Shown here in pieces: positions 5,757 through 6,698 of a stretch of DNA of 6,698 bases (the stretch's first letter is position 1; every line of letters starts with the position of its first letter). The stretch covers positions 1-6,698 of the forward strand of contig CAMLET010000183.1 in the NCBI GenBank assembly GCA_946479125.1, written 5' to 3'. A model generated the notes under the pieces. The model made no database searches, had not been told where the DNA came from, and saw only the letters and a program-made list of their open reading frames with translations. The DNA comes from an uncultured Flavobacteriales bacterium (GTDB lineage Bacteria; Bacteroidota; Bacteroidia; Flavobacteriales; Crocinitomicaceae). The position numbers and the translations under genes are program-made.

Positions 5757-6698
5757 TTAATGAATAAAAAGTAAAAATAACAACAATCCGACCCATAATA
5801 CACCTAAAAAGTGCCAGAAAATGGAACCCATTCGGAGCGAAATATAGTTGTATCTTTCTAATGTCCCTGTAAATGAACGAATTGACAATGAAAGCATGTA
5901 AAACAATGTTATCAATACGTGAAGTAAATGTGCGAAAGTGATAATGTACAAGTAAGCCGTTGCTGTATCCTTTGAACTATTCAAACTGATTTGTTCAGAT
6001 GGACCCAAAGGTCTGCCATCCTCAGCACGTAAAGTTCTATCTTCATAACGCAATGGATGACCGTTATAATAGATAGTGAAATCTTTACCGTATTCGCCGC
6101 TATGGAAGAAATCTCCGCGCTTATCACGAATGTGTACTGCAAACATTTCCAAACGGTGTAAATCCACAAAAAGCAATTCTACAGTATCCTGAACGTAAAA
6201 TTTATCGTTCTTGAAACTTACCAGTTGATTTTTGTACAACAACTCAATGTTCGGTTTTAACGGACCATGAAATTTAGAATTAACAGCTACAGTATCTAAA
6301 CTTGCTGCATATTTCGATAGTTCGTCTTTTTGTGCTTCAGTTACTTTTTTACCAGCAACATAGTATTCGTTTCCATCAATTTCCAAATACTTTCCGTTAT
6401 ATCTAATGGAGTAATAATCGCCGTATCTACCTTCAGTAACCGTAATATTTGAATTCACGAAAGCTCCCGAATCAACCAATTCGCCATAACCTTTGAATTG
6501 ATAAACCGCGAATCCAACTCCAAATAAGAAGGTTAGGAAAACCCCGATCTTAACGAATGCATACTTTCCTTTTTTAACACGGGAAACGAAAATCTGCAAG
6601 ATCAAACTACTGATAGCGATACAAGCCGTTGAAATGTAAAATGCCGGTGGAAAATTGTATTTCACCCAAAAACTTCCTCCGCTGCTCACAATGTATCC
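5757..6698 (-). CDS. Second heme-copper oxidase subunit III-like protein with periplasmic insert (5' end missing)
   Basis: The frame is open through the right edge. The in-frame GTG at 6689 is not a convincing start, because the codons before it (GYI) extend GYIVSSGGSFW, the end of the first helix in this family. About 40-50 N-terminal residues are probably outside the window. Counting from that GTG, FPPAFYIST (13-21) opens helix 2 (to about 35), helix 3 spans 43-63 and is followed by FKGYGELVDSGAFVNSN. Helix 4 is 246-270 with ITFAHLLHV, and helix 5 is 287-309 with IFWHFLGVLWVGLLLFLLF. This is the subunit III paralogue that usually accompanies coxC in Bacteroidota oxidase operons. Residues about 80-242 (bases 5964-6452) are a hydrophilic insert in the helix 3-4 loop, normally only a few residues long. 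It holds an internal repeat, YGDYYSIRYNGKYL (89-102) and YGKDFTIYYNGHPL (200-213). The protein ends 23 nt before coxC. Confidence 0.85.
   Translation of the reverse strand, partial: GYIVSSGGSFWVKYNFPPAFYISTACIAISSLILQIFVSRVKKGKYAFVKIGVFLTFLFGVGFAVYQFKGYGELVDSGAFVNSNITVTEGRYGDYYSIRYNGKYLEIDGNEYYVAGKKVTEAQKDELSKYAASLDTVAVNSKFHGPLKPNIELLYKNQLVSFKNDKFYVQDTVELLFVDLHRLEMFAVHIRDKRGDFFHSGEYGKDFTIYYNGHPLRYEDRTLRAEDGRPLGPSEQISLNSSKDTATAYLYIITFAHLLHVLITLFYMLSLSIRSFTGTLERYNYISLRMGSIFWHFLGVLWVGLLLFLLFIH

Overview
The window looks like a chromosomal segment of a Bacteroidota bacterium, most likely Flavobacteriales. The reasons are moderate-to-low GC, A-rich leaders without Shine-Dalgarno sequences, a DUF6089/PorG-like outer-membrane protein, a TATCTTTG-type promoter box, and a cox gene order with two different subunit III genes followed by subunit IV, SCO and DUF420 genes. 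Family resemblance suggests a Fluviicola/Crocinitomix-like member, but that narrower placement is inference.

Layout. The left edge (1-43, minus) holds only the first 14 codons of a divergently transcribed gene that reads like the N-terminus of a DEAD-box RNA helicase. Its probable promoter and a 5' stem-loop lie in the 44-244 intergenic region. On the plus strand come asd (aspartate-semialdehyde dehydrogenase; start best placed at 245, not at the upstream ATG at 170) and a secreted DUF6089/PorG-like beta-barrel protein. A convergent intergenic region (2097-2308) carries several degenerate copies of a palindromic repeat, one of which forms a terminator-like hairpin.

From 6698 down to 2309 the minus strand is one compact gene string with gaps of 3-23 nt and one 26-nt overlap: a heme-copper oxidase subunit III-like gene (5' end beyond the window), a second subunit III, subunit IV, a divergent SCO-like protein, a canonical SCO1 copper chaperone and a DUF420 (CtaM-like) membrane protein. 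Together these supply the small subunits and the CuA/assembly factors of a terminal cytochrome c oxidase. Subunits I and II and heme-O synthase would be expected beyond 6698, which is inference.

The most unusual content is in this operon. Both subunit III paralogues carry a roughly 150-residue hydrophilic insert in the same predicted periplasmic loop (TM3-TM4 of the five-helix fold). The DUF420 protein has a perfect-looking EF-hand calcium loop on its periplasmic face. One SCO paralogue keeps CxxxC but has lost the copper-ligand histidine. A palindromic repeat lies inside the SCO1 reading frame and encodes the basic n-region of its lipoprotein signal peptide.
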